Source: an uncultured Eubacteriales bacterium
GTDB lineage: Bacteria; Bacillota; Clostridia; UBA1381
Reading direction: 5' to 3'
Length of the DNA: 12,640 bases
Assembly (NCBI GenBank): GCA_905199755.1
Contig: CAJKHT010000082.1
Coordinates: forward strand, 1-12,640
A program made the position numbers and the translations under genes. Positions 1 to 7,404 of the stretch are shown in pieces; position 1 is the stretch's first letter; the number at the start of each line of letters is the position of its first letter. A model generated the notes under the pieces. That model saw only the letters and a program-made list of their open reading frames with translations, made no database searches and was not told the origin of the DNA.

Positions 1-1275
1 TACAATTGAAGCATTGCTTGTACTTCCGTCCGCCGCTGCCAGTCCGTTAAAAGAAACGGTGTATTCCTTATCGGCGTACCAGTTATAAACCGGAGTGATT
101 TTAACACTTGTTCCGCTTGCCTCCGCCTTAAATTCGATCTGCGGAGTAACCGTGATATTTTTTAAAGATGCCCTGCTTACGACTTTATTGAAATTAACGG
201 TAATGCTTTCATCTGTTTTCACATCGGTCTGCGGCGCAAAATCCGTCATTTCAAACGGTGTTTCCCTCTGCTCGGTAGTAAATGAAATTTCACCGCTTGC
301 CGTGTTTGCACCCTCCGCATTTATAACGTCCTTTATTCCGTTATAGCTTACGGTATACAAAGCATTGCTGCGCAGATTTCCGTTAAAGCTTACATCAATG
401 CAGGTCGCATCGGTTTCATTTACCGAAACACTGTATTCGGATTTATCAACCGCTTCTCCGTTTGCTTTCACCGTCAGATTTCCAAGGCTTGTGCTGTCTG
501 CAATTGTGTTAAAGTCCAGCGTCAGCTTTTCCGTGTCGGTCGGAACATCTGCCGCACCGTTTTCTATGCTGCTTCCCGCAAGATACATCGGTACAAGCTT
601 CTGTGCCACAATATCATCTACATATGTAGTCTGCGCTGCGGTTGTATTTTTATTTCCCTGGAACAAAAACTTATCCATCTGCGAAATGTTTACCGCTGCT
701 CCGCCGTTCAGCTCAATCGGAGCATCGGACGCATTTATTCCGTTTATGTAAAGAGTGTATTTATCATTATCGAAAACGAAGTAAATCTGATACCACTTAT
801 TTGAAAGCATTTTCAGATTTTTAAACACGTTATTCGAGCCGACACTGGTTATTTTTCCCGAGGTGTCTCCGAATTTCAAAATTGCCGGGTTGGTTTTCTC
901 ATTTGCCGCGTCCGAATTATCACGTGCCGCAAACAAATATTTTATGGTATCCTTTTCAAACTTCACCTTTGCTTCAAGGGTATCCGTTTCGCCCTGCGCC
1001 ACCTTATGAACAGGCTTTGCGCTGTCCAGTGTCGCATAAACCGAACGTGCCGTACCGCTTGGTTTTTCCGTAACGATTTTACATACACCGTCTTCAACGG
1101 TAAATGTACTGCCGTCACCCGAGAAAATATTTTTTTCGGCTTCATTGTCAAAATGATATTCATAATAAATACCGTTTTCGTTTTCTGCGGCACAAACACC
1201 GTACATAGGCATTGCGGACAGCATTACGGCAGCTGCCAGAACCGCACTTAATTTTTTGAGATTACCTTTTTTCAC
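1..1275 (-). CDS. Secreted LamG-like / Ig-like (Big_5-type) multidomain protein, C-terminus beyond the window
   Basis: The frame is open without a stop from a GTG start at 1275 to the window edge, giving 425 residues. Residues 1-30 form a signal peptide: KK-rich start, hydrophobic run with LAAAVML, cleavage near VCAA. Residues about 35-228 look like a concanavalin/LamG-type beta sandwich, with the strand-turn pattern KWYQIYFVFDNDKYTLYING at 160-179 and the closing strand TTYVDDIVA. Residues about 230-335 and 345-425 look like two bacterial Ig-like domains of the SbsA/Big_5 type; each carries FN or NFNK early and an LYTVSYNG or EYTVSFNG strand late. Such modules bind carbohydrate or space out catalytic domains. 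A catalytic or anchoring part may follow beyond base 1, so the function is not settled. It is the last gene seen in the operon, 57 bases after the permease gene. The start is supported by AAAGGAAG nine bases upstream; the nearby ATG at 1284-1282 runs straight into TGA and is not usable. Confidence 0.85.
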   Translation of the reverse strand, partial: MKKGNLKKLSAVLAAAVMLSAMPMYGVCAAENENGIYYEYHFDNEAEKNIFSGDGSTFTVEDGVCKIVTEKPSGTARSVYATLDSAKPVHKVAQGETDTLEAKVKFEKDTIKYLFAARDNSDAANEKTNPAILKFGDTSGKITSVGSNNVFKNLKMLSNKWYQIYFVFDNDKYTLYINGINASDAPIELNGGAAVNISQMDKFLFQGNKNTTAAQTTYVDDIVAQKLVPMYLAGSSIENGAADVPTDTEKLTLDFNTIADSTSLGNLTVKANGEAVDKSEYSVSVNETDATCIDVSFNGNLRSNALYTVSYNGIKDVINAEGANTASGEISFTTEQRETPFEMTDFAPQTDVKTDESITVNFNKVVSRASLKNITVTPQIEFKAEASGTSVKITPVYNWYADKEYTVSFNGLAAADGSTSNASIV

Positions 1276-1284
1276 TTTACCATA

Positions 1285-1292
1285 CTTCCTTT
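1285..1292 (-). promoter_or_regulatory. Ribosome binding site for the GTG-started LamG-like gene
   Basis: On the minus strand this reads AAAGGAAG and ends nine bases before the GTG at 1275-1273. It lies in an A-rich leader with no credible hairpin. It selects the GTG over an out-of-frame ATG located between the two. Confidence 0.7.
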
Positions 1293-1332
1293 CTTTTTCT
1301 TGTTTTTTTCCGATGATAATATCAGCTGCATA

Positions 1333-2220
1333 TCACCCCTTTACCGCACCGACAGTCAATCCCTGTATAAAATACTTCTGAAAGAACGGATATACAATCA
1401 GAATAGGCCCTGCCGCTATCATACAAAGCGCCATTCTTACGCTGTCGCTTGGTATTTCTCTTATGGATTCGGCTGCATAGGTATTGCCGTCCGACTCACT
1501 GAGCATTTGAATTTTCGAGAGCATGCTCTGCAATAAAAACTGTAAATTTCTTAATTTTTCGTCTGTAATAAACATAAGCGCATTATACCAGTCATTCCAG
1601 AAACGGAGCGTGAAAAACAGCGCAATCGTGGCAAGTCCCGGAAGTGACAGGGGCATTACAAGCCTGAACAGGATTATATATTCGCCGGCACCGTCTATTT
1701 TTGCCGACTCTATAACAGACGGCGGTATTGACGTTGCGAAAAATGTTCTTAAAATTACAACATACCATGAATTCATAACCCCCGGCAAAATCAGCGCCCA
1801 TACGGTATTTCCCAGATGCAGTATGCTTGTGCATATCATATACCACGAAACCATACCGCCCGAAAACAGCATTGTAAAAAACGAGATAAACGCAAATGTA
1901 TTTCTGTATTTAAAATCGTTTCTCGATATCGGGTATGCATAAAGCGCCACTATCAGCACCCCGGCAACGGTTCCGATTACCGTTGTGAAAATAGTTATTC
2001 CGTATGCGCTTAATATTGTATGGCGTGCCGATGACCATATGTATCTGTACGCATCAAAGCTCCATTGCTTTGGAAAAAATGAATAACCGTAGGTATTGAT
2101 TGACGACTGATCCGTCAGTGAGATTATGAGAACCAGTACCACGGGTATTACACATACAAGTGCAATAAAAATAAACAATGCACTCATAATAATCTGAAAC
2201 ATTCTATTCTTTTTGTTCAC
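1333..2220 (-). CDS. lplC: Carbohydrate ABC transporter permease, LplC/YtcP type
   Basis: This is a 295-residue inner-membrane subunit of a sugar-importing ABC transporter (binding-protein-dependent permease family, MalG-like half). Hydrophobic segments are visible near residues 9-34, 74-97, 108-129, 138-160, 195-206 and 262-282, the usual six-span layout. The EAA loop that docks on the ATPase is at about 171-194, with ESAKIDGAGE and then LVMPLSLPG. The C-terminus has QKYFIQGLTVGAVKG, the standard ending of this family. The length is normal. The start is GTG with a perfect AGGAGGT six bases upstream. The gene lies 11 bases after the partner permease gene and the ribosome binding site overlaps that gene's stop codon, so translation is probably coupled. 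Substrate is inferred from the neighbouring GH10 genes as xylo- or aldouronic oligosaccharides; sequence alone does not show it. No binding protein or ATPase gene is present here. Confidence 0.95.
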   Translation of the reverse strand: MNKKNRMFQIIMSALFIFIALVCVIPVVLVLIISLTDQSSINTYGYSFFPKQWSFDAYRYIWSSARHTILSAYGITIFTTVIGTVAGVLIVALYAYPISRNDFKYRNTFAFISFFTMLFSGGMVSWYMICTSILHLGNTVWALILPGVMNSWYVVILRTFFATSIPPSVIESAKIDGAGEYIILFRLVMPLSLPGLATIALFFTLRFWNDWYNALMFITDEKLRNLQFLLQSMLSKIQMLSESDGNTYAAESIREIPSDSVRMALCMIAAGPILIVYPFFQKYFIQGLTVGAVKG

Positions 2221-2226
2221 GCTTCT

Positions 2227-2233
2227 ACCTCCT
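2227..2233 (-). promoter_or_regulatory. Ribosome binding site overlapping the upstream stop codon
   Basis: The minus strand reads AGGAGGT here, six bases before the GTG start at 2220. The TAG stop of the preceding permease gene (2234-2232) supplies the first bases of this site, so the two reading frames are physically interlocked. This suggests translational coupling and balanced production of the two permease subunits. Confidence 0.85.
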
Positions 2234-3188
2234 AAAACATTGCCTTTTCAGGATCTATTTTATGCACAACGGCATTTGCGGCAACAACAAGCACAAAGCC
2301 CACCACCGACTGATAAAGCGCCGCCGCGCTTGACATGCCGAGACTGTTCGCACTTCCCGACTTCATCATATTGAACACGTATGTGTTTATAACGGACGTT
2401 GTGGAATACAATGCTCCCGAATTTTGCGGCACCTGATAGAACAAGCCGAAATCGGCATTGAATATCTTGCCTATTGCCATAATAAGCATGATTATGACAA
2501 CCGGCTTTAAGGACGGCAATGTTATTGATGTAATCTGCCGCCACTTGTTTGCCCCGTCAATCTGCGCCGCCTCGTACAGATTTTTGTCTATTCCCGCAAT
2601 GCTTGCCAGATATACAATCGAACCGTAGCCGAGTCCCTGCCAGAAATGCACCGTGCTTAATATGTAAGGCCACGGCTTCGGATTGGTGTACCAATCAACG
2701 GGACTCATGCCGAGCATCGGCAGTATTTTATGATTCATAAATCCCGTTTCGTTGCTGAAAAAGGCAAATGCTATATAGCTTATAACAACCATTGACAGAA
2801 AGTGCGGCATTATCATAAGCGTCTGACAACTTTTGGATATAAGCTTGTTTTTAAGCTCGTTAAGTCCTATGGCAACCGCCAGATGCAGCACCAGTCCGAG
2901 AAGTATAAAAAGCAGATTATACAAAATCGTGTTCCTTGTTATAACCCACGCATCGCTTGTATTAAACAGAAATCTGAAATTTGCAAAGCCCACCCACGGA
3001 CTTTTTAATATGCCCTGTGCAAAATTAACCTTTTTAAAGGCTATAATCACTCCGAACATCGGAAGATATGCAAATAATATCAAATGCACCAGTCCCGGCA
3101 GAAGCATTGTGAAAAGCGGCAGATTTTTTTTCATTTCCCGCTTTACTCTGCCTCTGCCTACAGCCGGCATGGTTTTTATATTTTTCAT
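2232..3188 (-). CDS. lplB: Carbohydrate ABC transporter permease, LplB type
   Basis: This 318-residue membrane protein is the first permease half of a sugar ABC importer. The opening is family-typical: a short basic N-terminus, then LFTMLLPGLVHLILFAYLPM (25-44), followed by GVIIAFKKVN and the WVGFANF motif at 65-71. Further spans lie near 86-108, 122-144, 176-197, 228-242 and 290-308. The EAA loop is at about 206-230, YEAAQIDGANKWRQ followed by ITLPSLKP. It ends in HKIDPEKAMF. The ATG start has AAAGGA ten bases upstream. It heterodimerises with the product of the next gene, 11 bases downstream. LplB-type systems often lack a dedicated ATPase in the cluster and use a shared one; that would fit its absence here. 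Membership in the LplB/LplC pair is secure; the transported sugar is inferred from context. Confidence 0.95.
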   Translation of the reverse strand: MKNIKTMPAVGRGRVKREMKKNLPLFTMLLPGLVHLILFAYLPMFGVIIAFKKVNFAQGILKSPWVGFANFRFLFNTSDAWVITRNTILYNLLFILLGLVLHLAVAIGLNELKNKLISKSCQTLMIMPHFLSMVVISYIAFAFFSNETGFMNHKILPMLGMSPVDWYTNPKPWPYILSTVHFWQGLGYGSIVYLASIAGIDKNLYEAAQIDGANKWRQITSITLPSLKPVVIIMLIMAIGKIFNADFGLFYQVPQNSGALYSTTSVINTYVFNMMKSGSANSLGMSSAAALYQSVVGFVLVVAANAVVHKIDPEKAMF

Positions 3189-3212
3189 AATGTCAACATC
3201 CTTTCGCAGACT

Positions 3213-5750
3213 CTATCGCTGTATAACCACAAGATTGAGCGTGGCATAATCATAATACATAAGCACCTTGTCACCGGCTGTAAGCTCGTCACGCGTACAT
3301 TCGCGAACCTTTCCGTTCTCGGCAAGATATATTTTCACACTCGAGCTTATACTGATATTTCTCATTACGGTTATTTCCTCGCCCGGCTCATTTTTGGTGT
3401 ACAGAAAACCGTTTTTCGTCAGGTCATGTACGCGTCCCGAAAGCACCATACATTCCGTATCGGTCAGTGCGGCGGGAAGGGTATATGTGGAATATTCGTA
3501 ATAAACCGGGGTTTCTCCGTCATAAAACAGCGTAAAACCTGTCAGTCTTTCATTATTCAGCATAGGCTGAATAACGCTGCCCGGCTTTAAATCCCCGACG
3601 GAAAATACTTTCTTTCCCGCATCTGACGGCGGCAGCGATAGTCCCTGCTTGTTTTTTATTTCCGTCGGCATAAGCGTGGCAAATGTGTTTATGCTCCGTG
3701 TTTTTATACTGTACTTTGCACCGTTTCGCCAGCCCTCTATTTCATATATCGGCTCATTATCATCATTCACGCTCCGGTATACCTTATCCACAACAATCGG
3801 CTTGTTCCCCTTAAACGATGCCTGCTGCAGCGTATAATCGGGCTTTCTGAGTATTGCCATTCCGATAAAAAATTCCTCGTCAACATCATACAGCTCAATA
3901 TTAAACGTCCAGTTTCCCCAGCCGCTCGGATTGACCGTATAAAACAAATCCTCGTCCTCGATATTATAAGGCACATTTATAATCACCGTGTCGGAATCAA
4001 GCTTATACAAGCTGCCCAGACTCTGCCAGTCCCCTGTGAGATAACGCAGCTCGCCCGAATAATCGAGCGAAAAATTATTCTTGTCATATGATGCGTATCT
4101 GTTATTGTCAACAGCGGTAATAAGCTTTGTGAGCCGTCCCTCCGAATTTACGCGGTAAAGAATCGGCTGATGCTTCAGCTTTCCCCTGTTCCACAGCGCC
4201 GCATCGGATTTGTCCGCAAGCTCCCTGCCGCTTTTTCTTCCGCTGTTAAAGGTCACCTTATCATTTAACTCATATTCATGAAATTCACCGTCCGCACCGA
4301 ACAGCTTTATTTTTACGGCATCTCCGCCGTCCTCCTCATAGAGTCTTGTCATGTACCCGTAAAGGTCTGTATTTTGGATAACCTCTGCGCCCACAAAATC
4401 TCCCGAAGCATTTATATATGCGGTGATTTCCGTGCCGGGCATGACTTTATCCATGGTGTATCCGCTTTTCTTGTTTTTTAAAGATGCGCTTATTGTGTAT
4501 TCGGTTTGGTCAATATAAACACTGCCGTCTGCAAGAGATGTAACCTTTCCCGATATGCGTTTTCCGCGCTGAACCAGCACAGCCTTGGCTGTTCCCTTTT
4601 CATATCCCACCGATACGGTGTCGTTCTTTTTCAGCTCCGACACCGAAATCGTTTTTCCGTTTTCATCATATATGCTGCCCTCGCCGCGGTTTATAATCGC
4701 TTCAAGGTCATATACCTTTTTGTTTTTGCCCGTAATACGCGCATTTTCCTCCGAAATCTGTGATATTACCGTACTTTCAAACGATATGATTTTAACGGTG
4801 TCATATTTTGAATCGCCGTTACTGTCAATAAGTGTAATATATCCTTCTTCAACGCGTATATCTTCATCATTTATGTAATCGGCAAAAATTCCGTTATATA
4901 TATAAGCCGCATCATCGGCTATGCGGTACTCCGTTTCACGCGGTGTATATGCCCGTACGGTTTTTACATTTGTTTTTGATGCGATTATGTCACGTGAATT
5001 TATTACTGCCGTTTTGTTTTTATTCTGCGGAATATATAATGACACCAGCTCATCATCACCGCCGTTATCACGGCAAAGCACGGTGACATTCATTCCGAGA
5101 TATTCGTCAAAGCGGCTTTCGTCCCCCTCAAACCGCAGACTTGTTCCGTCTATCGCTATGCAGTTTTTCCCTGCCGTCACATTTGATTTAAGACCTGTTT
5201 TTCCCGTCGCCGTCACAATGCCCTTGATTTCATACATTTTAAGATATGAGGATAAATAAGTTTCCTCGCCCGTGGTATAAGTACGCTTATTTCCGCTTAC
5301 CGCTTCAAGCTTTACAAGCTTAGCCGAAAGTGCATCATACAGCATTTTTGAAAAGCACTCCATTGTTATGTAATCGTCCGCTTTATACCCCGACGGTACG
5401 GATATGCCTGCCGCTGCCGCAACGGAAAGCACATTGTCCTTTGCAAGCATATAGCCTCTTCCCGTCATATCGGCAAGGACTGCCGCCGTTTCTTTCACGG
5501 TTGCCGGCTCCGTATAATCCTTGCTTTTAAAGTATTTATCGCCGCTTACCGCAGTCCCGAGCATTTCAAGACTGTTCTGCACCGTTTGCTTTGATACCGC
5601 CGCTTCGGGGCTGTAGTCATTAAGCACTCCCATATCCTTTAAAAATGCCGCTTCTTTCGGAATTTCCGCAGTGTCCTCCGCATGCGCGGCAGCCCCCGAA
5701 ATCATGCACAGCAAAAGTAAAATCAATAAACTCAGCCTTTTATATATCAT
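3213..5750 (-). CDS. Secreted beta-rich surface protein with divergent N-terminal SLH-like repeats, function unknown
   Basis: This encodes 845 residues from the ATG at 5750. Residues 1-24 are a signal peptide with a long leucine run and cleavage after AAAHA. Residues about 33-145 hold divergent SLH-like repeats: LKDMGVLNDY, then VSKQTVQNSLEML, and ITMECFSKMLYDAL in place of the usual ITRxEFAKML. The rest is predicted to be beta-rich, made of recurring small units with the form GxVT...VYIDQTEYTIS...MPGTEITAYINASGDFVGAEV (about 177-240, 395-460, 768-845). An acidic loop DSNGDSKYD at 309-317 resembles a calcium-binding loop. From memory of the pattern, this is a widespread but uncharacterised surface-protein family of Firmicutes. 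No catalytic motif is recognisable. It follows the C-terminal SLH protein gene after two bases and precedes the permease genes by 24 bases, so a role at the cell surface in glycan capture or wall organisation is only an inference. Confidence 0.85.
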   Translation of the reverse strand: MIYKRLSLLILLLLCMISGAAAHAEDTAEIPKEAAFLKDMGVLNDYSPEAAVSKQTVQNSLEMLGTAVSGDKYFKSKDYTEPATVKETAAVLADMTGRGYMLAKDNVLSVAAAAGISVPSGYKADDYITMECFSKMLYDALSAKLVKLEAVSGNKRTYTTGEETYLSSYLKMYEIKGIVTATGKTGLKSNVTAGKNCIAIDGTSLRFEGDESRFDEYLGMNVTVLCRDNGGDDELVSLYIPQNKNKTAVINSRDIIASKTNVKTVRAYTPRETEYRIADDAAYIYNGIFADYINDEDIRVEEGYITLIDSNGDSKYDTVKIISFESTVISQISEENARITGKNKKVYDLEAIINRGEGSIYDENGKTISVSELKKNDTVSVGYEKGTAKAVLVQRGKRISGKVTSLADGSVYIDQTEYTISASLKNKKSGYTMDKVMPGTEITAYINASGDFVGAEVIQNTDLYGYMTRLYEEDGGDAVKIKLFGADGEFHEYELNDKVTFNSGRKSGRELADKSDAALWNRGKLKHQPILYRVNSEGRLTKLITAVDNNRYASYDKNNFSLDYSGELRYLTGDWQSLGSLYKLDSDTVIINVPYNIEDEDLFYTVNPSGWGNWTFNIELYDVDEEFFIGMAILRKPDYTLQQASFKGNKPIVVDKVYRSVNDDNEPIYEIEGWRNGAKYSIKTRSINTFATLMPTEIKNKQGLSLPPSDAGKKVFSVGDLKPGSVIQPMLNNERLTGFTLFYDGETPVYYEYSTYTLPAALTDTECMVLSGRVHDLTKNGFLYTKNEPGEEITVMRNISISSSVKIYLAENGKVRECTRDELTAGDKVLMYYDYATLNLVVIQR

Positions 5751-5752
5751 TG

Positions 5753-7390
5753 TCAACCTCCCTGCCGCAGCAATTCACATATGATTTTTGCCGCCTGTGC
5801 TCTTGTAAGCATATCATGCGGTCTGAATGTATTGTCCGTAAAACCCGACAGCACATTTTTCGCCGCAAGATAATTCACCGCATTTAATGCATAATCCGAT
5901 ATTTCATCATGATCCGCAAACGGTGTGCATGCCGTTTCCTCCGACTTCTCCGCACCAAAGGCTCTGTAAAGCATTGCCGCCGCCTCCTGACGCGACACAT
6001 TGCGCCCCGTTCCGAATACAGTATTATCAATTCCGTTTACAATACCGTTTGATGCCGCCGTCTGTATATACGGATAGAACCAGTCGTCTCTTGCAACATC
6101 ATCAAAATGCTTAACCTCATCCGTATTCGTGTCAAGCTCCTTTGCAAGCACCGCAATTTTCACAAGCTCTTCACGCTTAAGATAATCATTCGGCCGGAAA
6201 TATCCGTCACTGCCTATCATTATCTGACGTCTGTACACGCTTTCGATATAGTCCCTTGCCCATTCGCATTGGTCAATATCGTTAAATATGCGCTTATCCG
6301 AGAGACTGCTCATAAAATCCGAGTCTATATTGCTTGATGCCGCCGGGGAAAAAGATGTACCGCCCGACGATTTTCCGCCTGATGAACTGCCGCTGCCCGA
6401 ACCCGAACCGCTGCCGGAGCCGCTGCCGTCTGAAAGTGCTTTCAGCTGTGCATTGAACGCGGCATCAACCTCATTTGCCCTGACAAAATTTTTGTGATAT
6501 AAGGCTCTCGCCATCTGCGCCTCCGAAACATTTTTAAATTCCCCGTCAAAGCTTACCGAAAAAATTTCGGGATAGCGCTTTACCGCCGCAAGCACATTTT
6601 CGCTGTCACTCATATTTACATCGGTCACCGCAACGGCTTCCGCAAGCGTTTTTTGAAGCTCCTTAATGCTCTTTCCCTTGTCGGTATATTTTTCATACAC
6701 CTCGGTGACCGCACGGGAATTATTTTTGTAAAACTCATCATCCGTAAGCTCCAGCTTTCCGATTGCGGCTGTCAGCTCACTGCCCTTAAGGCTGTCTATA
6801 TTAAGAATTATACATGTCTTTTCAAAAAGCTTTTCGGCATCGTCGGTATCGGTAAAACCTCCTCCGAAATTATCAAAAAATGTTTTATAGAATATATCGG
6901 AATATTTTTTGTATATCTCATTATCCTTATCGATTATCCATGCAAAGCCGTCATACTTTTCCATAACGGTTTTCAATGCAGAATAATCCGCCGCCGAATT
7001 AAGCTTGGCAATTATTTCTTTTTCGGTATTTGCTTTAAGATATGCAAAGCTTTCCATGCGGTCACCAAGCGGAACATCTTCTTCAAATCCGCCGCGGACA
7101 ACATAATATATCCCCTCATCATCATTCTCATTAAATGTCAGTGTATCGCTGAATTCGGCTGCGGATTTTCTCTGCTCCATATAAAACAGCTTTTGCATAT
7201 CGGCATTATCGATTTTTCCGTCCGACAAATCCGTGCCGGGCTTAAAAATATACACCAGCAAATCAAACGGCTTTTCTGAAAGCTTTTCATAGCTTACCGT
7301 CACACTGCTGCCGCTTTTCAATATATCCGCATGCGCTCCGGCACCGAAAAGCATGCAGGCACATACCGCCGCTGTCAATATCTTTTTCAT
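5753..7390 (-). CDS. Secreted protein with helical N-terminal region, Ser-Gly linker and three C-terminal SLH repeats
   Basis: This is a 545-residue cell-surface protein. Residues 1-21 are a signal peptide cut after AHA. Residues about 25-120 look like a beta-sandwich (SSVTVSYEKLSEKPFDLLVYIF, later GIYYVVRGG). Residues about 122-320 are mostly helical and seem to repeat with a period of roughly 60-75 residues, each unit ending in a helix followed by a turn. A Ser-Gly linker occupies 321-346. Three SLH repeats follow at about 367-422, 428-480 and 490-545, with FNDI...WARDYIESV, FDDVARDDWFYPYI and FADHDEISDYALNAV openings and RxExxKI/A-type ends (LKREELVKIAV, VSRQEAAAMLY, LTRAQAAKII). SLH domains bind secondary cell-wall polymer, so the N-terminal part should face outward. 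The ATG has AAAGGAG seven bases upstream, directly abutting the stop codon of the xylanase gene 14 bases away. It may be a surface glycan-binding or scaffold protein; no binding motif proves this. Confidence 0.9.
   Translation of the reverse strand: MKKILTAAVCACMLFGAGAHADILKSGSSVTVSYEKLSEKPFDLLVYIFKPGTDLSDGKIDNADMQKLFYMEQRKSAAEFSDTLTFNENDDEGIYYVVRGGFEEDVPLGDRMESFAYLKANTEKEIIAKLNSAADYSALKTVMEKYDGFAWIIDKDNEIYKKYSDIFYKTFFDNFGGGFTDTDDAEKLFEKTCIILNIDSLKGSELTAAIGKLELTDDEFYKNNSRAVTEVYEKYTDKGKSIKELQKTLAEAVAVTDVNMSDSENVLAAVKRYPEIFSVSFDGEFKNVSEAQMARALYHKNFVRANEVDAAFNAQLKALSDGSGSGSGSGSGSGSSSGGKSSGGTSFSPAASSNIDSDFMSSLSDKRIFNDIDQCEWARDYIESVYRRQIMIGSDGYFRPNDYLKREELVKIAVLAKELDTNTDEVKHFDDVARDDWFYPYIQTAASNGIVNGIDNTVFGTGRNVSRQEAAAMLYRAFGAEKSEETACTPFADHDEISDYALNAVNYLAAKNVLSGFTDNTFRPHDMLTRAQAAKIICELLRQGG
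5757..5762 (-). promoter_or_regulatory. Ribosome binding site that decides the start of the 845-residue surface protein
   Basis: The minus strand reads GGGAGG inside the last codons of the upstream SLH gene. It is six bases from the ATG at 5750-5748 but directly abuts the in-frame TTG at 5756-5754, leaving no spacing. The ATG is therefore the better start, two residues shorter than the longest open frame, and the genes are two bases apart instead of overlapping. Confidence 0.8.
6356..6430 (-). repeat. Low-complexity Ser-Gly linker repeat
   Basis: This in-frame stretch encodes residues 321-345 of the SLH protein. It starts with seven Gly-Ser pairs after D321, followed by serine/glycine-rich residues with one lysine and one threonine. 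It separates the helical region from the SLH anchor and is presumably a flexible spacer. Tandem GGC/TCC-like codons make it prone to length changes between strains. Confidence 0.9.
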
Positions 7391-7404
7391 GTCTTATCTC
7401 CTTT

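Noticed and set aside
1276..1332. Possible terminator between the permease and the LamG-like gene, given the A/T-rich run
   Set aside because: There is no GC-rich inverted repeat before a U-tract on the minus strand. The run is A-rich in the sense direction and contains the ribosome binding site.
1306..1359. Possible internal promoter before the LamG-like gene (TTGACT at 1359-1354 on the minus strand, then TGATAT after 18 bases)
   Set aside because: The -10 box matches only half of the consensus and the -35 box lies in the conserved GLTVGAVKG coding end of the permease, where the sequence is explained by protein conservation.
4800..4826. Dockerin-like calcium loop (DSNGDSKYD) in the 845-residue protein
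   Set aside because: There is only one copy, in the middle of a beta-rich chain, with no paired helix or second loop as a dockerin requires. It is better seen as an isolated acidic loop.
6356..6430. Short tandem GC-rich repeat that might be a CRISPR or mobile-element remnant
   Set aside because: It is in frame and encodes a Ser-Gly linker, and there are no spacers or flanking repeats.
6653..7279. A plus-strand open frame of about 208 codons, hydrophobic and membrane-like
   Set aside because: It is antisense to the helical part of the SLH protein; the hydrophobic look comes from the complement of Lys/Glu/Asp-rich codons.
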